From: JALOAT01 sp041677345
GTDB taxonomy: Bacteria > Pseudomonadota > Gammaproteobacteria > Thiohalomonadales > Thiohalomonadaceae
Reading direction: 5' to 3'
Assembly (NCBI GenBank): GCA_041677345.1
Contig: JBAYQE010000017.1
Span: forward strand, 1-36,454
Length of the DNA stretch: 36,454 nucleotides
Positions 23,861-31,283 of the stretch are shown here, one piece after another (position 1 is the stretch's first letter; each line of letters begins with the position of its first letter). The notes under the pieces are model-generated. The model was not told the origin of the DNA. It searched no databases and was given only the letters and a program-made list of their open reading frames with translations. The translations under genes were made by a program, and so were the position numbers.

Positions 23861-24748
23861 TCACCTCACCTCCACACTCTGGCCGCCAACCTCCACCCGA
23901 TTGCGACCTACCGCCTTGGCACGATAGAGCGCGGCATCGGCGCGTGCGAACAGGTCATGGGCCTGATCGTTCTCGGCGAGCACGGCGACGCCGATACTCA
24001 CAGTGATCGGCAAGCCGTGCCTGCACATCTCCTCCCTGGCCATGGCCCGGCGGATGCGTTCGGCCGCCACCGTGGCACCGGCTTCATTCGTGTTACCGAG
24101 CAACACCACGAATTCTTCATCCCCGTAACGGAACAAGAGATCGCTGGTGCGGAGGCTGGCCTGCATGCGTGCCGCCGCCTCCCTGAGTGCATCATCGCCG
24201 GCCTGATGCCCGTGCAGATCATTGATGCGCTTGAAGTGGTCGAGGTCGATGGCGATTAGCGTGAGCGGCTGGCCGGTGCGCCTCGCCAGCAGCACCTCGC
24301 GCGCCAGCGCCTCTTCGAAGGCAGCACGGTTACCCACGCCGGTCAGGGCATCCTTGCGGCACGCCAGCAAGGCATCACGATAGGCGAGGGCGTTGCGCAG
24401 CGGGTAGGCGAGGGCGGAGAGCAGGACCTCCAGTTGTGCCAGATCGCCCTCGCCGAAGCGCCTGTCGCGGGAAAACTCGATTTCACCCAGGGAATTCTCC
24501 AGGAGCGTCACGTGATAGGCGCAGCGATGCCGTGCCGGTCTCCCTGAGTGGAGCTCCAGTCCACGCGATGGTGAACGCAGTACCATGCCCGCGAAGGACA
24601 CGTGTGCGTTGGCCTCCTGGATAAACAAGGCCAACATGGGCTCCAACTCCAGGGTAGTCTGGAGGGCCAGCGTCAAGCGCACCGTGTCCGGCGTGGGCAT
24701 TTTGGCGGCTAAGCTGGTCACAGTGGGCTTGCGTTCGGTGGGCGACAT
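23861..24748 (-). CDS. GAF-GGDEF protein with variant GDEEF active site
   Basis: Diguanylate-cyclase-like protein. ATG at 24748 (MSPTERKPTV) gives 295 residues; an in-frame ATG at 24823 would add 25. Residues ~25-125 look like a GAF sensor (LQTTLELEPMLALFIQ onward) with no membrane segment, so it is cytoplasmic. The GGDEF domain begins DALTGVGNRAAFEEAL, with metal Asp168 in AIDLDHFKRIND and the inhibitory site R200-x2-D203 five residues before the active loop. The active loop reads RYGDEEF (G209-D-E-E-F213) instead of RYGGDEF or GGEEF, so the second glycine is replaced by Asp. Activity is therefore uncertain. It is divergent from the thioredoxin-fold gene across a structured spacer. Confidence 0.88.
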   Translation of the reverse strand: MSPTERKPTVTSLAAKMPTPDTVRLTLALQTTLELEPMLALFIQEANAHVSFAGMVLRSPSRGLELHSGRPARHRCAYHVTLLENSLGEIEFSRDRRFGEGDLAQLEVLLSALAYPLRNALAYRDALLACRKDALTGVGNRAAFEEALAREVLLARRTGQPLTLIAIDLDHFKRINDLHGHQAGDDALREAAARMQASLRTSDLLFRYGDEEFVVLLGNTNEAGATVAAERIRRAMAREEMCRHGLPITVSIGVAVLAENDQAHDLFARADAALYRAKAVGRNRVEVGGQSVEVR

Positions 24749-24845
24749 GGAACTGACCTTTTGTGTGATCTGTGTCACACCCAAAGCCAGTTTCATGCCA
24801 TGTTCACAACGCATTATCAACAATCACTTACCGTCGATTTCGGGG

Positions 24846-24911
24846 TGGCGCAGAGGCGCACGCCAGAGGTTTGACGCCTCCCGGGCGGAAACGCGGTAGC
24901 GATGGATGGAG
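24846..24911 (+). ncRNA. Candidate structured leader of the thioredoxin-fold gene
   Basis: Three short hairpins follow each other: TGGCG/CGCCA (24846-24865), GAGG/CCTC (24866-24880) and GCG-GAAA-CGC (24885-24894), the last with a GNRA tetraloop. A GGAG ribosome site (24908-24911) comes next, 11 nt before the ATG at 24923. The tetraloop reads correctly only on the plus strand. I cannot match it to a known riboswitch. The structure is my inference from pairing by eye and is not proven. Confidence 0.3.
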
Positions 24912-24922
24912 TTTGACGACCG

Positions 24923-25966
24923 ATGATTACAAGACCATGGCGATGGATTTGGCTGGCCCTCGGGTTGCTCGCCCTGGGCGGAGGGGCGCTCGCGCGTGAG
25001 GGTGAACTGGAAGGCGGCGTGAACCCGGGTTATCACGCGCCGCCGGCGTGGTTCAAGGACTCTTTCCTGGACCTGCGCGATGATCTGGCAGAGGCGTCCG
25101 CAGAAGGACGGCGCCTGCTGCTGTACTTCTACCAGGACGGCTGCCCTTATTGCGCCAAGCTGCTGGAGGACAACTTCGGTCAGAGGACCATCGCCGACAA
25201 GACGCGTACGCGTTTCGACGTAGTGGCGGTGAACATGTGGGGTGATCGGGAAGTGACCGGACTCGATGGTCAGGTCTACACCGAGAAGGACTTCGCCACG
25301 GCCATGCGTGTCATGTTCACACCCACGCTGGTGTTTCTGGACGAGGGCGGCATGCAACTGCTGCGCGTGAATGGTTATTACCACCCGCACAAATTCGATG
25401 CTGCGCTCGACTACGCCAGCGGCAAGGCACCGGCCGGCATGAGCTTCCCCGATTTCCTGGCGAGGGCCGCTGCCACGCCCGCAAGCAATGAACTCAACAC
25501 CCAGGCCTTCTTCCAGCCCGGGCCGCACAACCTCTCACGCCACAAGATCCCGGCGGGACGCCCGCTGGTGGTGTTTTTCGAACAGCGCCAATGCAGCGCC
25601 TGCGACGAGTTGCATGCAGACGTGCTGGTGCGCGAGGAAACGCGCCGGTTGCTCGACCGCTTCGACGTGGTGCAAGTGGACATGCGCGCCAAGGCGCCGT
25701 TGATGACCCCCCGGGGCGACCGCAGCACGGCCGCCGATTGGGCAAGGCAGCTCAATATTCTGTACGCACCGTCATTGGTGTTCTTCGATGAACAGGGAAA
25801 CGAGGTCTTCCGCACCGAGGCCTATCTGAAGTCCTTCCATGTGCAGTCGGCGCTGGACTATGTGTCGAGTGGTGCCTACAAGCGCGAGCCGAGTTTTCAG
25901 CGCTTCGTACAGGCGCGGGCGGACCATCTGCGGGAGCAGGGGATCGTGGTGGATTTGATGGACTGA
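24923..25966 (+). CDS. Exported protein with two thioredoxin-fold domains
   Basis: Probable periplasmic thiol-disulfide protein. A signal peptide (residues 1-24, LALGLLALGGGALA then cut) is followed by two similar thioredoxin-like halves. The first has LLLYFYQDGCPYCAKLLEDNF with C74-P-Y-C77, and FTPTLVFLDEGG carrying the cis-proline. The second has PLVVFFEQRQCSACDELHADVL with C224-S-A-C227, and YAPSLVFFDEQGNEVFR. Both halves resemble SoxW/DsbD-gamma-like thioredoxins. The CPYC pair is typical of glutaredoxins and reducing oxidoreductases. It stands alone between intergenic structures. Substrate and direction of electron flow are unknown. Confidence 0.85.
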   Translation: MITRPWRWIWLALGLLALGGGALAREGELEGGVNPGYHAPPAWFKDSFLDLRDDLAEASAEGRRLLLYFYQDGCPYCAKLLEDNFGQRTIADKTRTRFDVVAVNMWGDREVTGLDGQVYTEKDFATAMRVMFTPTLVFLDEGGMQLLRVNGYYHPHKFDAALDYASGKAPAGMSFPDFLARAAATPASNELNTQAFFQPGPHNLSRHKIPAGRPLVVFFEQRQCSACDELHADVLVREETRRLLDRFDVVQVDMRAKAPLMTPRGDRSTAADWARQLNILYAPSLVFFDEQGNEVFRTEAYLKSFHVQSALDYVSSGAYKREPSFQRFVQARADHLREQGIVVDLMD

Positions 25967-25970
25967 TGAA

Positions 25971-26030
25971 GTCCGCCAAAGAACGCGAAAAGCTGCAGGT
26001 CACGTTGGCGCTTCGCGCAACGTGACCTGC
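25971..26030. repeat. Composite palindrome between convergent genes
   Basis: GCAGGTCACGTTG (25995-26007) and CAACGTGACCTGC (26018-26030) are perfect reverse complements around a 10-nt loop. The core GGTCACGTTG is shared with the double palindromes at 11661 and 15882. Just before it, GTCCGCCAAAGAACGCGAAA at 25971-25990 resembles the arm of the repeat at 21157. Placed between two convergent genes, it could end both transcripts, although T-runs are absent. Confidence 0.65.
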
Positions 26031-26053
26031 AACGCCAATCGCCAGGTTACATT

Positions 26054-26803
26054 TCAAACTTCAAACCGCTGCCCCGTGATCCCCTTGCTGTCCGGTCCCA
26101 TGAGATAGAGGTACGGCAGCATGATATCGGCCGGCCGTGGCAGCGTGTTCGGGTCTTCACCCGGATAGGCGCGCGCGCGCATGTCGGTGTACACCGCGCC
26201 CGGATCCAGGCTGTTTACGCGGATGGGCGTGTTGGCCTCCAGCTCTGCGGCCCAGATCTCCATCATGTTCTCGTTGGCCGCCTTCGATACGCCATAGGCA
26301 CCCCAGTAGGCGCGGCCCTGGCGGCCCACGCGGTCGCTGGTAAATATCACCGAGGCATCCGCGGAGTTCTTCATCAGTCCCAGCAGCACGCGGGTGATCA
26401 GGAAGGGCGCGTTGAGGTTGGTCTGCATGACCTTTGACCACTGCTCCAGGCTGTATTGCCCGAGCGGGGTGAGCGTGCCGAGTGCCGCGGCGTTGTGCAG
26501 GATGCCGTCCAGACGCCCGAATTCCTCGCCGAGCTTGGTAGCCATCTCCTCGTATTGCTGGGGTGTCGCCTTTTCCAGGTTCAACGGGTAAATGGCCGGT
26601 TGCGGGCCGTTGTCGGCCTCGATTTGGTCGTAGACCGCCTCCAGCTTGCGCATGCCGCGGCCGAGCATGACCACCGTTGCGCCGTACTTGGCGAACGTGG
26701 ATGCGGCGACGGCGCCGATACCGCTGCCGGCACCGGTAACGAGAATGACGCGATCTTTCAGCAGATCGGGTGCGGGTGTGTAGCCTTCGGGGATTCGTGT
26801 CAT
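26054..26803 (-). CDS. yciK: YciK-family short-chain dehydrogenase/reductase
   Basis: SDR oxidoreductase with a Rossmann fold; the substrate is unknown in this family. The 249 residues carry the cofactor loop TGAGSGIG (23-30), HNAAALG (103-109), the YxxxK pair Y170/K174 and the YciK stretch VGRQGRAYWGAY. The late part ADIMLPYLYLMGPDS is also YciK-like. The catalytic-serine position, 13 residues before Tyr170, is Asp157 (FTSDRVGRQ; E. coli has FTSSSVGRQ), with Ser156 next to it. It is last in hpnC-hpnD-hpnE-yciK, its ATG overlapping the hpnE stop by 4 bp. In Pseudomonas, as I recall, a yciK-type gene follows ubiG-mupP. Confidence 0.92.
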   Translation of the reverse strand: MTRIPEGYTPAPDLLKDRVILVTGAGSGIGAVAASTFAKYGATVVMLGRGMRKLEAVYDQIEADNGPQPAIYPLNLEKATPQQYEEMATKLGEEFGRLDGILHNAAALGTLTPLGQYSLEQWSKVMQTNLNAPFLITRVLLGLMKNSADASVIFTSDRVGRQGRAYWGAYGVSKAANENMMEIWAAELEANTPIRVNSLDPGAVYTDMRARAYPGEDPNTLPRPADIMLPYLYLMGPDSKGITGQRFEV

Positions 26804-28161
26804 GGCGTGCCCTGGCGCAGTTGGACGTCAATGAGGCGCGCGCATTGTACTCCAGACCGCACCGCCCCTTCGAGCGTGGCGGGATAGCCGGTGTCGGTGT
26901 AGTCGCCCGCGAGCCAGCAGCCTGCCAGCGGTGTGGCCGCCTGGGGCCTGTGCGCATCGATGCCCACGGTGCAGCGGAACGTGGCGCGTTTCTCGCGCAC
27001 CACCAGTTCTTCGACGGGCGCGGGGAAGTGCGGGAACTGTGCGGCAATCTCGCCGGCGACCTGAGTGGCCAGCGCCTCGCGTGTGAGGTCCGTATGCACG
27101 CCGGGGCCGCTGATCACGGCCGCGAGCAGTCCGGGTTGCCCATATACGCGGCGATCGAACAGCCACTGCGCCAGGCCACCGGTGAGGCCCACCATTTCAG
27201 CGGGTAGACGCACATGGGCAGGGTAGCGCAGGTACACGGTGGCGATGGGCTCATGGCCCAGGCCCGCCAGGGTGCCGGCGAGTGGGGCACTGCCCGGATG
27301 CATGGACAACAGCCTCGCGGCCTGGCTTGGCGGCACCGCCAGCACCACCTGCGAGCCCGCGATGCGCTCGCTGCCGAGCCAGAGCCCGGTGACGCGATTG
27401 TCACGCACTTCCAGCGCCGTCGCGCGCGCGCCGAGGCGCACCTGTCCACCGTGGCGTTCGATGAAGTCCAATGCCGGTTCGGGAAACGAACGACCCAGGT
27501 CCACGCGCGGGATCAGCAGGTCGGAATCGCTGCGCTTGCGCGCGAAGGCGTCGCGCAGCACGCGCAGGAACACCCGCGCCGAGGCCTGCTCGGGCAGGGT
27601 GTTCATGGTGGCGAGGCAGAGCGGGTTCCACAGCAGGCGGACCAGGCGCGCGGGCTGGTCCGCAAGCAGGTCGGCCACGCTGGCGTCTTCGGCCAGTTCG
27701 AATCCGGAGAAGTAATGGCGCAGCGCGAAGCGCAGGGCACGCAGGCGCTCGCCTGTGCGCAAGCCGCGGCCGATGAGTAACGCCATGGCGAGGTGTGCCG
27801 GTGCCGGCAGCGGTGGTGCCTTGAGGAGCAGGGCCTCGCGCTCAGCGCGCACCTCGAGGCGCAGCGGCAGGCGCAGACAGGCGTGGTGCTCGTGAACGCC
27901 CACACGTTCCATGAGGCGCAGGGTTTCACGGTAGGCGCCGATGAGCAGGTGTTGGCCGTTGTCGACGCCGTCCTTGCCGAAGGCGAGCCGCCGGGCGCGT
28001 CCCCCCAACTGGCGCGATGATTCGAGCAGGAGGACCCGGTGGCCCAGGTCGGTGAGCTCCACGGCCGTCGCCAGCCCGGCCCAGCCACCGCCTGCCACGA
28101 TCACGGGGGGCTGTGCCGGGCAGTGCGCCGGGTGGGGGGGCGGCGTACGGGGCCTAGCCAC
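26800..28161 (-). CDS. hpnE: Hydroxysqualene dehydroxylase HpnE
   Basis: FAD-dependent amine-oxidase-fold enzyme that reduces hydroxysqualene to squalene, the last step of the HpnCDE route. The dinucleotide loop VIVAGGGWAGLATAVEL is followed by LLLESSRQLGGRARR. The HpnE stretch LLIGAYRETLRLMERVGV, the NPLCLATMNT region and the FAD-binding end AGDYTDTGYPATLEGAVRSG come later. The start is uncertain. GTG at 28161 has AGGAG just upstream, overlaps hpnD by 8 bp and gives 453 residues; GTG at 28104 begins right at the FAD loop and gives 434. The frame further upstream is only the shadow of hpnD. The stop overlaps yciK. Confidence 0.92.
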   Translation of the reverse strand: MARPRTPPPHPAHCPAQPPVIVAGGGWAGLATAVELTDLGHRVLLLESSRQLGGRARRLAFGKDGVDNGQHLLIGAYRETLRLMERVGVHEHHACLRLPLRLEVRAEREALLLKAPPLPAPAHLAMALLIGRGLRTGERLRALRFALRHYFSGFELAEDASVADLLADQPARLVRLLWNPLCLATMNTLPEQASARVFLRVLRDAFARKRSDSDLLIPRVDLGRSFPEPALDFIERHGGQVRLGARATALEVRDNRVTGLWLGSERIAGSQVVLAVPPSQAARLLSMHPGSAPLAGTLAGLGHEPIATVYLRYPAHVRLPAEMVGLTGGLAQWLFDRRVYGQPGLLAAVISGPGVHTDLTREALATQVAGEIAAQFPHFPAPVEELVVREKRATFRCTVGIDAHRPQAATPLAGCWLAGDYTDTGYPATLEGAVRSGVQCARLIDVQLRQGTP

Positions 28162-29023
28162 GGCTCCTGGCCAGCCGTGCGTGGCGCGCGGCCTCTCGGC
28201 GTGCCGTGCGCCAGGCGATCCAGAGTTTGCGCCAGGGCGACAGGCGCACGCGGCGGCGCAGCACGGGGTAGTCCTCCGTCTGGATACGGTCGAGCAGCGT
28301 GAGGTAAACCGCCGCCATGATGAGGCCGCTACGCTGCACGAAACGATCCACTTCCGGAAGCTTGTCGAAGGCCTGCCGGTAATACTGCTGTGCGCGCTGT
28401 GCCTGTTGCGTGAACAGTTTCCGTAGCGGGGCGGTGAGTTCCTCACCACGCAGGTCGTCGAGGGTGACGCCGCAGGCGTCGAGTTCGTCCTGGGGCAGGT
28501 AGACGCGCCCCCGCAGGGCGTCCTCGTGTACGTCGCGCAGGATATTGGTGAGCTGGAAGGCAATGCCCAGGTCGTGGGCGTACTTGAGCGTGTGGCGGTC
28601 CTGATAACCGAATATCTCGGCGGAGATCAGGCCGACCACGCTGGCGACCCGGTAGCAGTACAGGGCGAGTTCGTTGAAGCTGGCATAGCGGACCTGGTCG
28701 AGGTCCATCTCCATGCCGTCGATGATCTCGAGGAAATACTCCTGCGGCAGGTTGTACTCACGTACCACCGGCAGCAGCGCTTGGCCCACCGGATGCTGCG
28801 GCTCGCCGGCGAAGGTGTTGCCGATCTCGCCGCGCCACCAGGCCAGTTTGGCGCGCGCCACGCCGGCGTCACTGCACTCGTCCACCACGTCGTCCACCTC
28901 CCGGCAGAAGGCATACACCGCAGTGATGGCGCGCCGCTTCTCGGGCGGGAGGAAAAGGAAGCTGTAATAGAAGCTCGAACCGCTGCCTGCGGCCCTGTTC
29001 TGGCAATACTCGTCAGGGGTCAT
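28154..29023 (-). CDS. hpnD: Presqualene diphosphate synthase HpnD
   Basis: Joins two farnesyl diphosphates into presqualene diphosphate, the first step of the bacterial squalene route. The 289 residues show the trans-isoprenyl synthase fold: FYYSFLFLPPEKRRAITAVYAFCREVDD, first Asp motif D44-D45-V-V-D48, the MDLDQVRYASFNELALYCYRVA stretch, and second Asp motif in QLTNILRDVHED (D164, D168). The end is very basic (Arg-rich), typical of HpnD. ATG at 29023 is used; an earlier ATG at 29028 is out of frame. A TATAAT lies in the 134-bp gap after hpnC, so hpnD can have its own promoter. Confidence 0.94.
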   Translation of the reverse strand: MTPDEYCQNRAAGSGSSFYYSFLFLPPEKRRAITAVYAFCREVDDVVDECSDAGVARAKLAWWRGEIGNTFAGEPQHPVGQALLPVVREYNLPQEYFLEIIDGMEMDLDQVRYASFNELALYCYRVASVVGLISAEIFGYQDRHTLKYAHDLGIAFQLTNILRDVHEDALRGRVYLPQDELDACGVTLDDLRGEELTAPLRKLFTQQAQRAQQYYRQAFDKLPEVDRFVQRSGLIMAAVYLTLLDRIQTEDYPVLRRRVRLSPWRKLWIAWRTARREAARHARLARSRG

Positions 29024-29049
29024 TGCATGTTCTTCTGGGGCCCGGGCCG

Positions 29050-29055
29050 ATTATA
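29050..29055 (-). promoter_or_regulatory. TATAAT -10 element upstream of hpnD
   Basis: On the minus strand a perfect TATAAT ends about 26 nt before the hpnD ATG. No good -35 (TTGACA) sits at 16-18 bp. It suggests an internal start for hpnD-hpnE-yciK separate from hpnC. Confidence 0.45.
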
Positions 29056-29157
29056 GGGACGGCAGGTGCTCAGGGGGAAATCGGAGGCACCGATGTGCAA
29101 GGGCTCTTACGCAGGCGCCGGCGTGGCGCACGGCGGGTTGGCTGGCCGATGCATGTC

Positions 29158-30027
29158 CTATGGCCGCAAGGCCCGCCAGGCGATGACGACCGCATCGCGT
29201 CGGCGCAATCGGGGGCGGGAGAAGACGTCTTCCTGGGCCTCGAGCCGGTCCAGTACGCGCAGGCCGCCCTGGATGATGAGCCGGATCTCCAGACCAAAAC
29301 GGCCGCGCAGGCGGCGGCCGAGCGCCGCGCCTTCTTCCATCATGGCGCGCGCGCGGCGGTATTCCGCGCGCATCAGGCGCATCATGGCCCGGTCGGACCG
29401 GCGTTGGCGCAGGTGCGCCTCCGTGACACCGTGGCCGGCCATGGCGTCCTGGGGCAGATAGATGCGGTCGTTCTCGTCCACGTCCTGGGCCAGGTCCTGC
29501 CAGAAGTTGATGAGCTGTAGGGCGCTGCACACCCGGTCCGACAGGTGCAGGTTCTCCGGCGTGGCCTCATGCGCCAAATGGAGCAGGATGCGTCCCACCG
29601 GATCGGCCGAGCGGCGGCAATAGTCCAGCAGCTCGTCGAAGCTCGCATAGCGCCTTTTCACCACGTCCTGGCGGAAGGCAGAGAGCAGGTCGTGAAACAG
29701 CGCGGGCGGGACACGATGATGGACCACCGTATCGGCGAGGGCGATGAACACCGGATGCCCGGCCTCGCCGGTGAGCGCCCGGTCGAGCTGCCGGCCCCAG
29801 TCGTCCAGCGCCGCGATGCGGTCCGCGGGCGGCAGGGTGCCTTCGTCCGCCATGTCGTCGGCCAGCCGGGCAAAGGCGTATACCGCCGCCACCGGCCGGC
29901 GCAGGTGGACGGGCAGGAGGCGCGAGGCTACGGGGAAGTTCTCGTAATGCGTGCGCGCCAAGTCCTCGCACCAGGCGTAGGACTCGGCGACAATACGCGC
30001 CGGCAGGGTCTCAGGAGTCCTGCCCAT
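29158..30027 (-). CDS. hpnC: Hydroxysqualene synthase HpnC
   Basis: Turns presqualene diphosphate into hydroxysqualene. It is a 289-residue paralogue of HpnD in the same fold. The N-terminal ARTHYENFPVASRLLPVHLRRPVAAVYAFARLADD is characteristic of HpnC. Asp motifs are D57-D58-M-A-D61 and D178-L-A-Q-D182 in NFWQDLAQDVDENDRIYLP. ATG at 30027 leaves only 23 bp to the divergent small gene at 30051, so its promoter must lie within that gene or very close. It opens the hpnC-hpnD-hpnE-yciK run. The cyclase gene (shc/hpnF) is not in the window. Confidence 0.94.
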   Translation of the reverse strand: MGRTPETLPARIVAESYAWCEDLARTHYENFPVASRLLPVHLRRPVAAVYAFARLADDMADEGTLPPADRIAALDDWGRQLDRALTGEAGHPVFIALADTVVHHRVPPALFHDLLSAFRQDVVKRRYASFDELLDYCRRSADPVGRILLHLAHEATPENLHLSDRVCSALQLINFWQDLAQDVDENDRIYLPQDAMAGHGVTEAHLRQRRSDRAMMRLMRAEYRRARAMMEEGAALGRRLRGRFGLEIRLIIQGGLRVLDRLEAQEDVFSRPRLRRRDAVVIAWRALRP

Positions 30028-30050
30028 GGGTTTCTTGTTGGAGGCAGGAT

Positions 30051-30215
30051 ATGAAGTTGCAGGTGCTATTCATTCTGGCCGTGCTCTTGGTGGGCATGTG
30101 GATGGGCGTCAATATCGCGCGCGACAAGCCGCTGTTCAGCAATCCCTTCACGGCGAAGACGCTGACGGAAAAGGCGCGTGACGCGGCCGACGGCTTCCTG
30201 AAGAAGTTCGAGTAA
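30051..30215 (+). CDS. 54-residue single-pass membrane protein, unknown function
   Basis: Short open frame with strong support for translation: GGAGG at 30040-30044, six bases before the ATG. The product starts MKLQVLFILAVLLVGMWMGV, one membrane segment at about 4-20, then has a small basic/amphipathic tail (NIARDKPLFSNPF, then KARDAADGFLKKFE). It is divergent from hpnC with a 23-bp gap and convergent with the PLDc_N-type gene. I recognise no family. The tail could be a membrane-surface helix, as in YtxH- or DUF-type small proteins; that is a guess. Confidence 0.7.
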   Translation: MKLQVLFILAVLLVGMWMGVNIARDKPLFSNPFTAKTLTEKARDAADGFLKKFE

Positions 30216-30299
30216 GCCGTTTCGCCCCCGGCGCATCCGCCAGGCCGTGATGCCCCGCGGCCGATCCCACCCCGCGCAGCAGTGCCGCAGGCTGGTGGC

Positions 30300-30488
30300 T
30301 CAGTACCTTGCCGAGCGCGGCCCGGCGAGGAGCCAGATCAGCCAGCCCAGGAAGGGCAGGAAGATGATGAGCAGCAGCCACAGCACCTTGGCGCCGGTGC
30401 CCGCTCGTGAACCGAAGATATTCACCACGGCCCACAAGTCCAGTACCAGGACGATAAAGCCAAAAAAGCCGCCGATTTCGATGTTCAT
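30300..30488 (-). CDS. Small PLDc_N-domain membrane protein
   Basis: The 62-residue product MNIEIGGFFGFIVLVLDLWA and onward has two hydrophobic segments (about 6-25 and 35-54). The late run KVLWLLLIIFLPFLGWLIWLL is the mark of the cardiolipin-synthase N-terminal (PLDc_N) family. Such short proteins lack the phospholipase D domain and have no known role. An AAGAGGT ribosome site lies just before the ATG. It lies 95 bp downstream of the MupP/Gph gene on the same strand and may share its transcript. Confidence 0.8.
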   Translation of the reverse strand: MNIEIGGFFGFIVLVLDLWAVVNIFGSRAGTGAKVLWLLLIIFLPFLGWLIWLLAGPRSARY

Positions 30489-30583
30489 GATGACCTCTTA
30501 CCGTTGCTGCGGCAAACACGGCTCCGTGGTGATCTTCCTGTTGCGTGCGGTCCACGGTGCATCTGCCCGCCATGGTCCAGGCG

Positions 30584-31258
30584 TCACACCGCCCGCTGGA
30601 ACCGCTTCGTGATCCACGGCAGCACCTCATCGGGATGCTCGATCATCCCGTCTGCACCCCAGTCCTGCGGGCGATCTTCGTCACCCAAATAGCCGAACAG
30701 GGCGACCAGGGTCGCCATACCGGCGTTGCGACCGGCTTGCACGTCCCGTTCCGCATCGCCCACGTAAACGCAATGCGCGGGATGGGATTGAGCCTGCTGG
30801 CATGCGAGCAGCATCGGGGCCGGGTCGGGCTTGCGTACTGACAGGGTGTCGCCGCTCACCACGGCGGCGGCGCGGGCCGTGAGTCCGAGGCGGGCGAGCA
30901 AGGGTTCGGTGAGCGCCGCTGGCTTGTTGGTGACGACGCCCCAGCGCATACCGCGTGCCTCGATGTTCTCGAGCAGTTCGGCCATGCCGGGAAATAGCCG
31001 TGTGCCGCGCGTGAGATTCTCGCGATAGACCTCGACGAGCCGTTGGCGCAGCGCGCCGAAGCGCGCGTCCTCCGGTCCGAAGCCGAAACCCAGTCGTACC
31101 AGTGCCAGGGCGCCGTGCGATACCACCGGCCGGATACACCCGAGGGACAACGGCTCGCGGCCCTGTTCCACCAACACCGCGTTCAGCGCGAAGGCGAGGT
31201 CGGGTGCGGTATCGGCGAGGGTGCCGTCGAGATCGAAAAGGATGGTGCGAATGGGCAT
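30584..31258 (-). CDS. HAD phosphatase, MupP/Gph family
   Basis: Haloacid-dehalogenase-type phosphatase. Motif I is LFDLDGTLADTAPDL, motif II is VVTNKP (about residue 107), the motif III lysine is in VRKPDPAPM and motif IV is VYVGDAERDVQAG. The family includes phosphoglycolate phosphatase (Gph) and MupP, the N-acetylmuramate-6-phosphate phosphatase of Pseudomonas cell-wall recycling. The 224-residue length, the WGADGMIEHPDEVLPW ending and the position right after ubiG favour MupP. The sequence alone cannot prove it, and no amgK or murU is in the window. It follows ubiG after 211 bp of repeat-rich spacer. Confidence 0.85.
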   Translation of the reverse strand: MPIRTILFDLDGTLADTAPDLAFALNAVLVEQGREPLSLGCIRPVVSHGALALVRLGFGFGPEDARFGALRQRLVEVYRENLTRGTRLFPGMAELLENIEARGMRWGVVTNKPAALTEPLLARLGLTARAAAVVSGDTLSVRKPDPAPMLLACQQAQSHPAHCVYVGDAERDVQAGRNAGMATLVALFGYLGDEDRPQDWGADGMIEHPDEVLPWITKRFQRAV

Positions 31259-31283
31259 GATTTCCGGGCGTACTGCGGCTCAC

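Noticed and set aside
24846..24911. c-di-GMP-I (GEMM) riboswitch near the GGDEF gene
   Set aside because: It has CACGCC and a GGTAGCGATGG-like tail, but it lacks the GGGCAAACC and CGCAAAGCC core motifs and the second helix of the aptamer.
28162..28563. Long upstream extension of the hpnE frame
   Set aside because: It lies antisense-free but in another frame inside hpnD and is only a shadow of that gene; the hpnE signature begins after 28161.
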